Below are positions 48,641 to 59,839 of a stretch of 64,000 nt of DNA, in pieces. The stretch is taken from positions 124,001 to 188,000 of the forward strand of contig CAUYLG010026946.1 in NCBI GenBank assembly GCA_963573385.1. Direction: 5' to 3'. Under the pieces are notes generated by a model. It made no database searches. It was not told the origin of the DNA and was given only the letters and a program-made list of their open reading frames with translations. Numbering within the stretch: position 1 is the first letter of the stretch; every line of letters begins with the position of its first letter. The DNA is from Cacajao melanocephalus. Taxonomy: Eukaryota > Chordata > Mammalia > Primates > Pitheciidae. Position numbers and translations under genes: made by a program.

Positions 48641-50325
48641 ATGAAGTATTGATCATTTGCTGTCTGTTTGTCATCTTCTTCCAATTCTATTGAACACATT
48701 ACTCAGACCTATATGCCTACAGGAGGAAATGCTGACTACTTTGCAGGTGTCTTGCCTCCTTTGCCAAGAGTCATTTTTTCCTCCAGAGGAAACACTGATG
48801 AAACAAAGGCAACCAGGAAGCAACCTTTCTTTCTTGCAATGTCCTTCCTTTCCCCAGGAAAGAACTTTCAAGATGTAAGTGGCTTTCTTGGTGCCATATC
48901 CCCTTGGGCAGCTTCTGAAGGTGCGCTTGATGCCCAGGGGAGAAGGCCATGATTAGCAAGCATTGTGACTCTGCCATGAGTAAAGATTGGCAGAGCCAGT
49001 GAGGCGCAGATGATAACTTCAAACATCAACTGCAGCTGACACTGCTTTTTAGAAACAAAGAAAAGAAAAACCATATAACAATGTCATAAACATGTTAGCA
49101 ATAGAAAAATAAAAACCAGCCTCTTAAGCACAATACCAGAAGAACAATTCTTAACGAATGAAGTTTTTTTCTTTTTTAAAAAAACCAACCTTATTGCTTA
49201 TTTAACAACTGAAAAAAAAGTGAGAAAAAAGAGGCAAGGGCTTCAATTCAATTAATGAATACAATGCACATGTCCTAAAATCAAGTGTCTCTGATACCCA
49301 TTGAGAGCTACATTATGTGACCAAGCATCCAGAATTTCAGAAGAGGGTTTTGGTTAACAATGATGGCTGGGAAAGCTCGGCAAGTAGGATTTGTCTGGAA
49401 TGTGGTAAGGATCTCTTACTTCTGTGAGAGCCTATGTGGTCTCTTCCTTCTTCATCAAAAGTAGAGAAAATTTAGCTGGGAGATTTATTTGTCTGCTTCG
49501 ATAGAGCCATGAAATTACACTATCTCCAAATGTTAATATCTAGCTAATTCCTCTGAATTTTGGCTGATAGCTGGGCGAGGAACCATTTTTAATGTTGGCT
49601 ATTTATAATTCTAAAGAGAACACAAAGAAGAGAATGTCCTTGCTGCATAATTATTCGAGGTGAGTCAATGTCTCTGGAGAGCCAGCTCTACCACATTCGT
49701 GCAAGAATGAGCACAAATGCCCCCATCAAGAGGGGCCTTTAGCCTTTGTTCCATGAAGCTGTTTGTTTATTTTTGGTGAGGTGGACAAGCCTATGTTGGG
49801 ATACTTTTGGTTTACCATCTAAAAAGCGAGCCCTTGCAAAATCTGATGTGTTAAATGTTGATTCACAGAATGTAAGAACTGAAAGGGACATAGAAGATCA
49901 CCAAATTCAGCCTCCCCTCTTTTTCCAGAAACTATAAGCTAGACCACCTGGATACTAAGAATCATGACAACTGTCATATTGGAATCCAAGACTTTGAGAA
50001 TTTCAAAATCCTGCCCCTGCCATATTGTTTCTTCATTCTTTTAAAACAGATCCATTTGAAGATGTAGCCAGTTTAAACGAGTGACTGCAGTGGCTATTTC
50101 AATCTACCAGGGGAGGTCTTTGCATCTCTTTTATTATGGATTATCTTGCGTCTTTAAATAGATTGCTTTCTAAAGTAATGTGGAGTGGAGAAAAGGAGAA
50201 GCAAATGTCATTTTCTATAAAACATCTCCTGTGAGAGCAAACAGAAGAGAAGCTTGGAAAGTGTGAAAGACTCAGCTTCCTGAAAGAGGCTCCATGGGCT
50301 TGATGACCTTGATGTTCATGCTATA
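48641..50325. other. Repeat-poor sequence with clustered regulatory-like motifs
   Basis: Mostly unique. A possible very old SINE/LINE fragment lies near 49,850-50,060 ('acagaatgtaagaactgaaa' type). Several short frames near 48,660-49,070 overlap on both strands with no recognised protein. Confidence 0.4.
49599..49667. promoter_or_regulatory. Candidate MEF2 and AP-1 sites in a repeat-free block
   Basis: CTATTTATAA at 49599-49608 fits the MEF2 consensus YTAWWWWTAR. TGAGTCA at 49661-49667 is a perfect AP-1 site. Both lie in sequence with no recognisable repeat. Motifs this short occur by chance, so function is only a possibility. Confidence 0.25.
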
Positions 50326-50368
50326 GTTGTTATGGCAACAGGAAACTGAAATTATGGTTGCTAAGGGA
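50326..50368. promoter_or_regulatory. Two candidate RFX X-box motifs
   Basis: GTTGTTATGGCAAC (50326-50339) has one perfect RFX half-site (GGCAAC) and a second half differing at two positions from GTNRCC. A weaker match, GTTGCTAAGGGAC, starts at 50357. They are about one helical turn multiple apart (31 bp start to start). Sequence evidence only. Confidence 0.3.
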
Positions 50369-50506
50369 CACTGAACTGAAGCAATCTCTATCACTTGCTG
50401 GTCATTCCACTCTGCAACTCAGAAATCCACTCAGAGCAGAGATGAGTCAGCAAAACAAATTTTAAAGATTGAGCTAAAATTGAGCTGTATTTTATATATC
50501 TATATA

Positions 50507-50699
50507 TTTTTTTATTGTACTTTAGGTTCTGGGGCACATGTGCAGATCATGCAGGATTGTTGCATAGGTACATACATGGCAATGTGGTTTGCTGCCTCCA
50601 TCCCCCCATCACCTATATATGGCATTTCTTCCCATGTTATCCCTCCCCAACTTCCCTACCCTCCACTGTCCTTCCCCTAGTCCTCCCCAACAGACCCCT
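50507..50699 (-). mobile_element. L1P LINE 3' UTR fragment, antisense
   Basis: A T run, then 'actttaggttctggggcac', 'atgtgcagatcatgcagg', 'ttgcataggtacatacatgg' and '...ccccaacagacccctg'. About 190 bp of primate L1 3' UTR, strongly 5'-truncated. Confidence 0.92.
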
Positions 50700-51149
50700 G
50701 AGCTGTATTTAGTAATATTTGTTCTTGAAGAAAGTCTGAAGGTTTTGAAAGAGTTGTGGCAATTGTTTTTAAAGTCTTAAATGACTTAAATATAATAATC
50801 TTCCAAATGGAAGGAGTGCTCCCAGGTACCACAGCACCATTTCATTTACAAACAGATGATTTTTGAAACAGGAAATATATTCACAGTGTAAATCTTTGCC
50901 TCCAGAAAGGTCAACATAATTAGTGAAGAGAAGGCTCAGGCTATACCTGAAAATGACTAATGAGTTGCTAAGTGGAACATTTCCCAGTACCATCCTGGGA
51001 GGACACCCAATGACAATGTCCATTTTCTTGAGTGATAATCCTCACCCCTCCACACATTTGTCAAAACCTGCTGTGTGCATGGGATGTTTTGTTGACCAAA
51101 TCATGCAGGGAAAAACATGGTTATCTATTACATATGGTAGAATCAAATG
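50700..51149. other. Unique sequence, nothing recognised
   Basis: About 450 bp with no repeat or exon recognised. Confidence 0.4.
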
Positions 51150-51252
51150 CCTCTGTGTTTCTGTGCCCAGGATGGAGACCATATATGTAAGTCACATGGT
51201 ATCTCTCCATCTGGCACACAGCAAATGCTGAATATATATTTGTTAACTGTTG
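51150..51252 (+). mobile_element. L2 LINE 3' end, sense
   Basis: 'ctccatctggcacacagcaa' followed by 'atgctgaatatatatttgtt' fits the L2 terminus. Confidence 0.5.
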
Positions 51253-51399
51253 GGTAGATTACAGAAAAGGGCAGGCTACTGTATACACGCAGCCTGTGGA
51301 TGAGCATTTTTGAACATCAGCTGTGAGCTGAGATATGCCAGAAATGGTTCCTATCCTTTAACTCTTTCTCCTTCACTCTGTTCTTCCTGCCCTTTCCTT

Positions 51400-51530
51400 C
51401 CTCCAGTGTTTGCTGATTGTGTCTTATGTACCAGGTACTCTGACAGGTGTTGGAGGATACAGAAATAAATAAGGGTATGCCCTTAGTCTTAGAGGAGCAT
51501 GTTCACAGTGAGATCATGGACTTGTGAACA
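51400..51530 (-). mobile_element. L2 LINE fragment, antisense
   Basis: 'gtaccaggtactctgacagg', 'tgttggaggatacagaaata' and 'ttagaggagcatgttcacag' are worn antisense L2. Confidence 0.55.
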
Positions 51531-52094
51531 ATGATGTTATCTCCTAGTGCACCTATAACACCTAGTGCACCATCTGCAAAAGGACTAGAGAAAAGCTAAA
51601 GCTGCCTGGGGTGTTGGTTTCGCTTGCAGAGTGGCGGCTTCATGCAGCATACTTAGCCTCAAGTGTGCATGCACACAAACACCATTTTCTCTCATGGGTG
51701 TACAGGAGAACTAGTAGGTGTGTTGAGTGACTTGTGACAGTTTCTTTGAGAAGCAGATACCAAGATAGAGGTAGAAGTGTGAGAATTATTGGGGAAAATG
51801 CCTGTGAATGATAAAGTGGAAGGAGGCAGGAGCAGGCAGGAAAAGGCTTCAGACCTTGAAGTAGGTCTGACATCTGTGAATGGTAAAGAAAAAGGAAGGA
51901 GGAAGAGCCGCAGACTACAGAACAGCTCACAGGAAGAAGTGGCATGAAGATTGGTTATAGAGCCATCTAACGTTAGTGAGCCCTTGTCTGGAATGTGCCT
52001 GGAAACAGGGTGATCTTTGCTGATAACTGGTGCAGATTCAAGAGCACCCACAGCTTAATAGCACTCTTGAGTCTTCCTCTCTCTCTCTCTCTTA
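51531..52094. other. Unique or very old repeat sequence
   Basis: A purine-rich block (about 51,800-51,945) gives open - strand frames up to 119 codons that look compositional. A worn LTR-like origin is possible but unproven. Confidence 0.35.
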
Positions 52095-52600
52095 TTACGG
52101 TCAAAAACTTATAATGTAAAACGTACCACCCTAACTATGTGTAAGTTTACATACAATAGGGTTAACTATATACACATTGTTGTCTAGCAGATCAGATCTC
52201 TAGAACTTTTTCATCTTGCGAAACTGGAACTTTACATCCATTGAACACAACTACCCCTTTTCCACTCTTCCTAGTCCCTGGCAACCACCACTGCACTTTC
52301 TGTTTCTGAGTTTACTATTTTAGATACCTCCTATGGGTGGAATCATGCAGTATTTGTCTTTCTGTGACTGGTTTATTTCACTTAGCATAACATCCTCTAG
52401 TTTCCTTCATATTGTAAAGTATGACAGGAGATTCTTCTTTTTAAGGTAAAATGATATTCTATTGTATGTGTATATCACATTTTCTTTATACATTTATCTG
52501 TAGATGGGCCTTTACATTGCTTCCATCTCTTGGCTGTTTGTGCATGTTTACTCCACATGAATATGTGAGTATCTCTTTGAGATGCCGGCATCTCTCTTGA
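52095..52600 (-). mobile_element. L1M LINE 3' end, antisense
   Basis: 'gaactttttcatcttgcgaa', 'agtccctggcaaccaccact', 'gggtggaatcatgcagtatt', 'tttatttcacttagcataac' and 'attgtatgtgtatatcacat' are clear antisense L1M text. 5'-truncated. Confidence 0.9.
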
Positions 52601-53429
52601 AGGGAAATCTGAGTAGTGTAACTCCATGACTGCAGTGCTGTTAGAGTCCACATTTCTTTATCCGATGGATTTTCATAATGTGTAAGTGAAGATGCCTATC
52701 ATTAAGCTGTTTAGGAGAAGCCAGATGATTGAGACTAAACATTCATTTTAACATCTAAGGGTCATCTTGTGGCTACTTTTGGGCTGCCCTGTTTCTGAGA
52801 AATTGTCACTCTCCTCACATAAAGAAACATTAGCTTGCAGTCATAATAACCTTACCTAATTATACTCCCCTCTGACTCCAACAGATTGGATGAGGATAGA
52901 CAGCTGAATAAGGTGAGTCAACCTATTGAGTGGTGTCAGCCAATCAGATGTTCTGGGAATTTGGAACTGGGATGCAGGGATGGTAGTGAGCTCATTGGGG
53001 CATTAGAACTGGGAAGCAGTGGAAGGCATCCCGTCAGCCATGTATGAAGAGGCAGAGAAAGCTGGGTTTGAGGAAGTGTGCATGTGTAGAGAGAGGGAAA
53101 AGTGAGAGACCAGGAGACAATTGTGGCAGCCAAGACGGGAAGAGAGCAAGATGGAGAAAATAGTTTCCTCAGTCTGAGTTAGCCTTTGTTTTTCAGTTTC
53201 TCAACAGTGTTGAGATTACATAAAATATTCCTGATTCTTTAAAATAAATCTCCTCTTATTTAAGGCAGGCTGAGTGGGTTGCCATTTCTGGCAACCAAAT
53301 GACTTTGAATCTTTGCCAAAATGAAATTAGCATTTACCTCATCTTTTTTGATGTGCAACCCAAAGTTTTTGCCATGAGTCTGAGATAAAGGTGAACTGGC
53401 TCTGAAATGATATGGCCTATTTGTGGGTT
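52601..53429. other. Unique or ancient repeat sequence
   Basis: The segment near 52,935-53,000 ('gtcagccaatcagatgttct', 'gaatttggaactgggatgc') recalls an old mammalian repeat, but I cannot name it. The rest is unassigned. Confidence 0.35.
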
Positions 53430-53560
53430 AGAGGAAAGGATTTGGGTTCCAGACTCGTATAATCTGAATTTTAGCTGCCACTGTGCTACTTTTTGACTGT
53501 GTGGCTTCGGAGAATCACTTATTCTGTGGGCTGAAGTTACCACATCCTTAAAATAGAAGT
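53430..53560 (+). mobile_element. MIR SINE fragment, sense
   Basis: 'gatttgggttccagactcgt', 'actttttgactgtgtggctt' and 'acttattctgtgggctgaag' follow MIR. It abuts the LTR at 53568. Confidence 0.6.
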
Positions 53561-53567
53561 TGCTTCC

Positions 53568-53953
53568 TGTCTTAGCCCATTTTCTGCTGTTAAAACAGAG
53601 TATCTGTGACTGGGAAAGTTATAAAAAAGAGAAATTTGTTTGGCTCATGATTCCAGAGGTGAAGTCCAGGAGGATGGTGTCAGCATTTGGTGAGGGCCTT
53701 CATGCTGCAAACTCCCATGGTGGAAGGCCGAAGGGCAGGACAGGATTCTTGAGAGAGCAAGAAGTTGCCAAACTTATACCAATGCTCTCTCACAATAACT
53801 AACCTACACCCAAGATAACAACATTAATCCATTCATGAGAGCAGAGCCTTCATGACCTACTCATCTCTAATTAGACCACACCTCCCAATGCTGTTGCACT
53901 AGGGATTAAGTTTACAACACAGGAACTTTGAGAAACACATTCAAACCATAGCC
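53568..53953 (-). mobile_element. MaLR LTR (MST/MLT1 group), antisense, solitary
   Basis: 'tgtcttagcccattttctgc', 'tatctgtgactgggaaagtt', 'tggctcatgattccagagg', 'acattaatccattcatgaga', 'gggattaagtttacaacaca' and 'cattcaaaccatagc' show an almost complete antisense LTR. The 80-codon + frame inside it is a by-product. Confidence 0.82.
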
Positions 53954-54309
53954 CTCCCAGTTTGTAAAATACTGTGTTTCAGTAACATTTACAGTGCAAT
54001 AATGAACCTTGACAGTCTGTAACAATGGCCAGCATACAAATAGGGGCCATTTTTTGGATGCATGGTTGGGTGAAAGGCAAATGGATTAGCTGGTGCTTTG
54101 TAAAACGTGATGTGATAGAAATATGTATTTGGGCTTGCATATTTTAAATACTAAACATTTTTAGCAGCTGTTTTCAAGCCCATTCCTTATCTCTTTACAT
54201 ACCTTTTCTTCCTAACATGATCATGACCATCATTTCCCTTAACAGTTAATTAATAAATATTCATTAAAATGACTTTGGTATGCCTAGCACTGTGAAAGTG
54301 ACGGAAAAA

Positions 54310-54520
54310 TGATCCCCTATTAAGTGACCTCTGTGTGGCAGATCATGTAAGTTTTTCCAAATGCCTTTTTTCTTGTAATTTTCACAATGATTTTGCAAAG
54401 TAGGCATTCGTTCTTTTATAGACGAGAGACCAAAGATTCAGAAAGGTTAAGCAACTTGCAAGATCACCCAGCTGAGAAATGCTAATACCAGGACTGGACC
54501 CTGGGTTTCTAACCTTTACT
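54310..54520 (-). mobile_element. MIR SINE, antisense
   Basis: 'tgtaattttcacaatgattt', 'agacgagagaccaaagattc', 'gaaaggttaagcaacttgca' and 'agatcacccagctgagaaat' closely follow the antisense MIR core. Confidence 0.82.
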
Positions 54521-54764
54521 ATTCTGTACTCTGTGGTAGGAGGAAAGACGCAGCTCTGGCCCTCAAGAAGCATACATCTAGCCTGAGGCAGAGTCAGGTA
54601 GATTGGTACATGGAGTCCTAGGGAGAAACAAAACATAACCACCCAAGGAATAACAGGAGAACAAAACCTGACTGAATCCAGTTAGTGTATTCCCATCACT
54701 ATAGTAGCTTAGAAAAGAGTCAAAGGACATTGGATGATTCTCAAAGGACATCACAGAGGAGGTC

Positions 54765-54925
54765 TGAGGGACCTGGCCAGGTTATCTAACCTCTCCAAGA
54801 CAGGGATCCTCGTATATAAAATAGAAATAACAGTATTTGTTCTTTCTTCATGCTCATTTTGTGAGATCAAATTGCTTGAAGTGTGTTGCAGCACTTTGAA
54901 CAATCCAAGTGCTTTCTATATATGA
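54765..54925 (+). mobile_element. MIR SINE, sense, degenerate
   Basis: 'gttatctaacctctccaaga', 'tatataaaatagaaataaca' and 'gtgagatcaaattgcttgaa' match the MIR order. Opposite orientation to the MIR at 54310-54520. Confidence 0.6.
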
Positions 54926-55687
54926 GGGAACGATTTTATAAATAAGGACAGGTAGGATCTTATACTGCCAGAGAGAGAGAAAGAGAGAAGGAATTCCAGG
55001 AAGGGAGAAGAGCATAAGGACAGAGAGAAGTAAAATGACATCGGGCATCTCTCTCTTTCTTAATCTCTGAATCTCTTGATCTCCATATTGATCTAATTTC
55101 TATTTCCATTATGATGGCTATTTCTATCATCTCTAGAGATACAGCTAATCGAGATATATGTATATATATATATATATATATATCTAGATATAGGAAAGAG
55201 TGAGCTAGGGAGAATGAGGGAAGGGAATGGATGAATGGGGGTAAGAAAACTGACTTGATAGAAAATTTCTAAATGAAACTCCATATTTCAACTATTTGTT
55301 AATGGCAGCATCTTACCTAATACAGAAAAGTATTTGAGCATGCAGTGGACATATGCCATTTTATTTGATTGCCTGGTATCCATGCCCTGTCTTATTTATG
55401 CAAAATATCCTATTCTGTGTACTTTTCTTTTGGAAACTGAAGGAGACCATCAAAACAGATCCTGAGACAGATGTTTGCCTGCAGGTGGTTCACTGGGGTG
55501 TACCCTTAGGAACAACACAGGTAGGGGAGTGAGGAAAGCTAGATAGGGCAGAGGGTGAAGTTGAACTCTAATGTAGTTTGTGTAAAGACCTCAGTCAACT
55601 CCTCATGGAGCTGGGAGACAAAGATGGCTATTCAGAGGTGTAGCCAATTGAGGCACAGTTGGCAGGCTTTTGATTTCTTGTATCAAC
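54926..55687. other. Unique or ancient repeat sequence with a TA microsatellite
   Basis: Holds (TA)n at 55161-55183. The part from about 55,440 to 55,687 and the part just after the ERV1 LTR may be two halves of one older repeat split by that LTR, but the family is unknown to me. Confidence 0.35.
55161..55183. repeat. (TA)n microsatellite
   Basis: About eleven uninterrupted TA units, flanked by further TA-rich text. Confidence 0.97.
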
Positions 55688-56025
55688 TGTCAGACGCATT
55701 AGAACCAGAGCAACTCCATCTTGAGTGAGGGCTAAGAAAAATGAGGCTGGGACTTGCTGGGTTGCATTCCCAGGAAGTTAGGTATTCCTAGACTCTAGAT
55801 GTTTATGATTAAGGGAACAGATTGATAACATTTACTAAACAGACCCAGACTCAGGAATGTTCTGATATCCTGATATCTTGAGAACAGAAGCATTCCTAAT
55901 TTTGCTTTAAAGATAATAACATCGATTCTCGCAAAATATAGTAATTAAGAAAATTAATTCTTTATCACAAATCCTTGTAGTAGAGCACTTATCCCCATGA
56001 CTTTTTCTTTGTTGTTGTTATCATG

Positions 56026-56033
56026 TATATAAG
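56026..56033 (+). promoter_or_regulatory. TATA box in the ERV1 LTR
   Basis: TATATAAG lies about 100 bp upstream of the LTR polyadenylation signal, the normal U3/R layout of a retroviral LTR. Whether it is used cannot be told from sequence. Confidence 0.6.
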
Positions 56034-56131
56034 CAAGCATTGTACCTAGAGTAGGCACGTTCTTCCTGTTACTCTTGGGAACGCCCTACTCTGTCTATGG
56101 AACAGCTATTCTTTCATCACTTTACTTTCTT

Positions 56132-56137
56132 AATAAA
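56132..56137 (+). terminator. Polyadenylation signal in the ERV1 LTR
   Basis: AATAAA within 'tttcttaataaacttgc', a conserved LTR context. It could serve as an alternative 3' end for a transcript crossing on the + strand. Confidence 0.6.
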
Positions 56138-56238
56138 CTTGCTTTCGCTTTGCACTGTGGACTCGCCCTGAATTCTTGCTTGCACGAGATTCAAGAACTT
56201 TCTTTTGAAGTCTGGATCAGGACCCCTTTCTGGTAACA

Positions 56239-57879
56239 CACCCAGGCATTGAATGTAGGCTGCCCCCAGTAGAGAGTGTACCGTTGGGGTGAGGCAGCTT
56301 CTCCCAGTGGAGGACAATTCCTGGGGAGGGATTTATCTGGGAGCCATCAGCAGGCCACAGCATCCCCACTAGGGGTCAGCTTCCCCTTCTCCACGTTGCC
56401 TGCCTGCTGGGTCAAGTGCACATGAGCTAGGTTTGGCCCATCAGATTCTCTCACCAAGGACTTTATCTTGAGCAGATGACACAAAGATGAAGGATCCAGT
56501 GACATTCACTTAGGCAGCAGTAGTAGGCACGGTTATTTTTTGAGTTTTGTGGCAGTGGTAGCTAGCCAAAATATTCCTGAAACACTTTTGCCAGTGTCCT
56601 GTGGTTCCTTATTATTTTCTAATCCTTGTTTTAAAATCTCTGGTTGATGCTGTGAGTCTTTTCTTTCTTTCTTTCTAGTAAACTCTATTTTATCTTTAGA
56701 TGAAGCTTGGTTTTGGTTTCTTAGAACTAAGGAACTCTGATAAAGGGAATAAATGGCAAAACAGAAGAAAGAAAGAACGTTAACTTCTAGAATAATGCTT
56801 ATTATCTATACTGGTATGAGTACAAAGAAGGCATCATTTTAATAGAATATGACAGTGGTAATAGTAATTTGATTATTATTTTCCTTTGAGAGTTTCATTT
56901 CTGTAACCTCAGAGAAAGATATATATACATAAAATCTTACCTCTTTTGGCAGACTGGCAAAGAGATAGTCTCCATTATATATATTTCTTTTGCATTACAT
57001 TCTCAATCATGTTTGTAAAAATGAGTGAGTTTGCAGAAGATGGATCTCACTAAATAGGTTAAGTTAATTAGTTGAGAAAAATGAGAAGCCACTACTGGGT
57101 ATATTAAAGTTACTTACAGGGCCAAGGTGGGCGAAGCTGGATTAAGAAGTACAAAAGTTATGTAAGACTATGGTGGCAATTCCATTAAGATCTCCTTGGA
57201 TAATCCAAAATTCAAGGCTGAAGAGAGTGTGCACAGAACATAAGGTGAGATAGAAATGCCCGTGGCATTTGCAGCAGATACCCAGAGGCAACAGTCTCCA
57301 GAAATCATTCCAAGAAGTGGAATAGGAGGATGAGGAGTAGGAAGGTAGTTTAGGTATCAATGACAGCATGTTTAGGGTGTTGAGATCTTTGACTAATGGC
57401 TTAATAAATCATGGATTAATAGTGAGATTTCCAGTGGGAAAAATCAAAGTTCTCAACCAATTTACTTACATGTAGATAGAGTGCTCCCTGGGTTAGGTCA
57501 TTAAAACTCTGTTAGAATGTACTTAGTAAGGCAAGTGGTACTAAATATGAGACTAAATTGCCATGCCTTGTTGACCGGATTGAAAGCAAATCAGCTCAAG
57601 TGGGTTCCTGCCATCCCTTTTGGAGTGTGCCTGCTGATAGAGGAAATGGATCCCAGCGGGAGCGGATCTCTGAGTATTTAATCTCCCATTGCTACTGCAG
57701 CAGCGTTGACAGGCTTGAGATGGCTAGGGTAAAAGCTGGGGTTTCTGTTTCTTGGTCTCTTTGAAACAAGGGAATAAGGAGAAAACCTTAGAAGAAGGTA
57801 TTAAGCATTCTCTTTTGGGGAGGTAGTGTTGCAAGATGTTGGGTTTTGAAGAAGGAAACGCACGTTCTTTGGGACGGGT
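56239..57879. other. Unique sequence, no gene recognised
   Basis: About 1.6 kb. The segment 57,540-57,770 has several CpGs and no recognisable repeat. No exon could be supported. Confidence 0.4.
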
Positions 57880-58545
57880 GGTCAGAGAAAGGCTCATTGG
57901 GGAGGTCATATCTAGGGTGTGACCAGTGAGATCAGAAGGAGGCAGCCATAGAAGGAGGCTAAGAGTGAGGCTGGGAAAAGTGAGGAAGGATGTTCCAGGA
58001 AGAAGGAACAGAGTATTGCAAATACTCTGGGGGAAGAAAGAGCTTGGAATCTTTGAGGAAGTGAAGGGTGGCCAACGTGGCTAGAATTAGTGAGAGGTGG
58101 AGAAGATTATAGGGAGTGGGGATATTTGGTACCCAGGCCCAGGTAGAGGGGCAGGAATGGGCCCATTATTTTGGCCAGCTGGATCATGATATTACACAAA
58201 GCTGGGATTTTGTTTGAAGTGTAACAGGAAGCCATGGAGGGGTTTTAAGTCAAGGAGTGACATGATCAAATTCCTATTTATAAGACGCCACTGTGGCTTC
58301 TACAAAGAGAATATTTTGGAGGAAAACAAAAGTGAAATCAGGCAAATTAGTAAAAAGGCAATTACGAAAGTGCAGGGGAGATGTGGTAAGGGCTTGATCT
58401 GGGGAGGTGGCCAATGGTGATCAATAGAAGCGAATGAATTAAGGGTATAATTAGGAGGCAGAAAAAGAGGATTTAGTAGGAATTGGCTGGTGGAGAGGGA
58501 TCGTTAGAATGAGAGAAATCTAGGATAACACCCAAATTTCCATCT
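57880..58545 (-). mobile_element. L2 LINE ORF2 region, antisense, long fragment
   Basis: 'ggatgttccaggaagaagga', 'aagccatggaggggttttaa', 'gtcaaggagtgacatgatca', 'gccactgtggcttctacaaa' and 'ctaggataacacccaaattt' are in the antisense order of L2 ORF2. No coding potential is left. Confidence 0.85.
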
Positions 58546-58942
58546 TGAGCTACTACTGGTATGTAGCAGTCATTTTCTGGCTTGCCTTTTAGCCATTGGC
58601 CCTGTTTTTAAATTCTGCAGTTTTATTTCCTTCACCTCTTGCTAAGTCAAGGTCTCAGGCACTGCTCTTCTCGTCACCCTCATGCCTGCTTTGTGTTCAG
58701 AGAAAAAAAACCAGCTCCTCTTCTGAGTGAGCTGTGTCTCTTGTCACTAGAAATAAGAAACAGAGCTCCTTCTCAGGTTCAGCCCCCAAGACTAGCCTCT
58801 CTTGCATGCAATGCTGCATCCTTGAGTGATTTAGAATCAGCATTTTCTACTCAGCCCTAATATGAATGCATTGCCTGTTGATTATCTCAGACACAACTTA
58901 TTACCCTGAATTTAAGACTCCTTCAGTGCTGTTTCAATTAAT
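58546..58942. other. Unique sequence, nothing recognised
   Basis: About 400 bp with a 73-codon + frame that shows no domain. Confidence 0.4.
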
Positions 58943-58966
58943 GTGGTGGTGAGTGTGCGCATTAGA

Positions 58967-59425
58967 ATGGCCAAGCACAGTCAGGATTTAATTGATTTAA
59001 TTTGCATATCTCATTCTGAAAGAATTATATGTTGTAAATTCACCCACTGGCAGGACCTGGCCACTGCGGCCTTCTTTGCGAATACAAAATTAGCTTCCCT
59101 AAAGGTTTCCCTAGCCCTGGTTCTCTTTAGATCACTTAAGACTCTTAAAGTTTGTTCCATCTTTTTAGAGGAGAGTATAGAACCCTCTGTGAGTATGACT
59201 AGATTGCCTATAAGAGGAGCATGTGCCACTGAGAATAGTATCATTTTTGAGCCATCTGCAAGGAATCTTTTGGGGACTGTGGTTTTGGGAGCTGAAGTCA
59301 GAGCAGATGCTTCTCTGATGGAGATTAGGGTGGAAAAGGGAGTTATTGCATCTTTCCAGGCCAAGACAGATTTCCCAGAAATCTTTCTCGGTATTGTTAG
59401 AAGTTTTATTATTAAAAATGTGTAA
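58967..59425 (+). other. Unassigned open frame of 152 codons (ATG start)
   Basis: The first ATG is at 58967, and the frame is open upstream from a GTG at 58943. The predicted protein has no signal peptide, clear membrane segment or motif I recognise, and ends ...SFIIKNV. The opposite strand is also open for 118 codons over 59011-59364, from a TTG. Dual openness in AT-rich DNA can arise by chance or from an eroded retrocopy or transposon. No splice-site or promoter support was found. I do not call it a gene. Confidence 0.2.
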
Positions 59426-59839
59426 AAGAAAAGCTAATGGAAATCTTACATTTCATATATACCTGTGTATGCAATATATTTAAATATATTATATACATGA
59501 ACACACACACAAATAGATATACAGCTGGTAATCACCAAGTATACACCAGTACATCTGTACCAGCTGATGACATATTGAAATATTTTCATTACACTTGGCA
59601 AATAGCTGCTGCCCCTGACTACCCCTCTGGCTACCTGCTGTACCCTCTGGAGCTCCCCTTGATCTACTTGATCCATCCAAGTGGAAACACTTGGCTCTTG
59701 AGGGATGCCTCCAGGCCTCTGTCCTGATTCTACAGCCAGAGTCCTTTCTGATGAGCATGTAAATCTACAGGTTGTTAGCCATTTTGAATACTACCTGTGT
59801 GTGCATGTAAATGTTTGGGATTTGACCTCATGTTGAAAT
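59426..59839. other. AT/CA-rich patch and unique sequence
   Basis: A TA- and CA-rich stretch lies at about 59,450-59,520. The rest is unassigned. Confidence 0.45.

Larger units (their letters stand above)
55688..56238 (+). mobile_element. ERV1-class solitary LTR, sense
   Basis: About 551 bp from TG ('tgtcagacgcattagaacc') to CA ('cctttctggtaaca'). It carries 'gactccatctt'-like U3 text ('agcaactccatcttgagtg'), a TATA box, an AATAAA signal and the usual U5 'gagattcaagaactttc'. Flanking 4-bp repeats CAAC / CACC agree at three of four positions. No internal viral genes adjoin. The exact LTR name is not certain. Confidence 0.88.
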
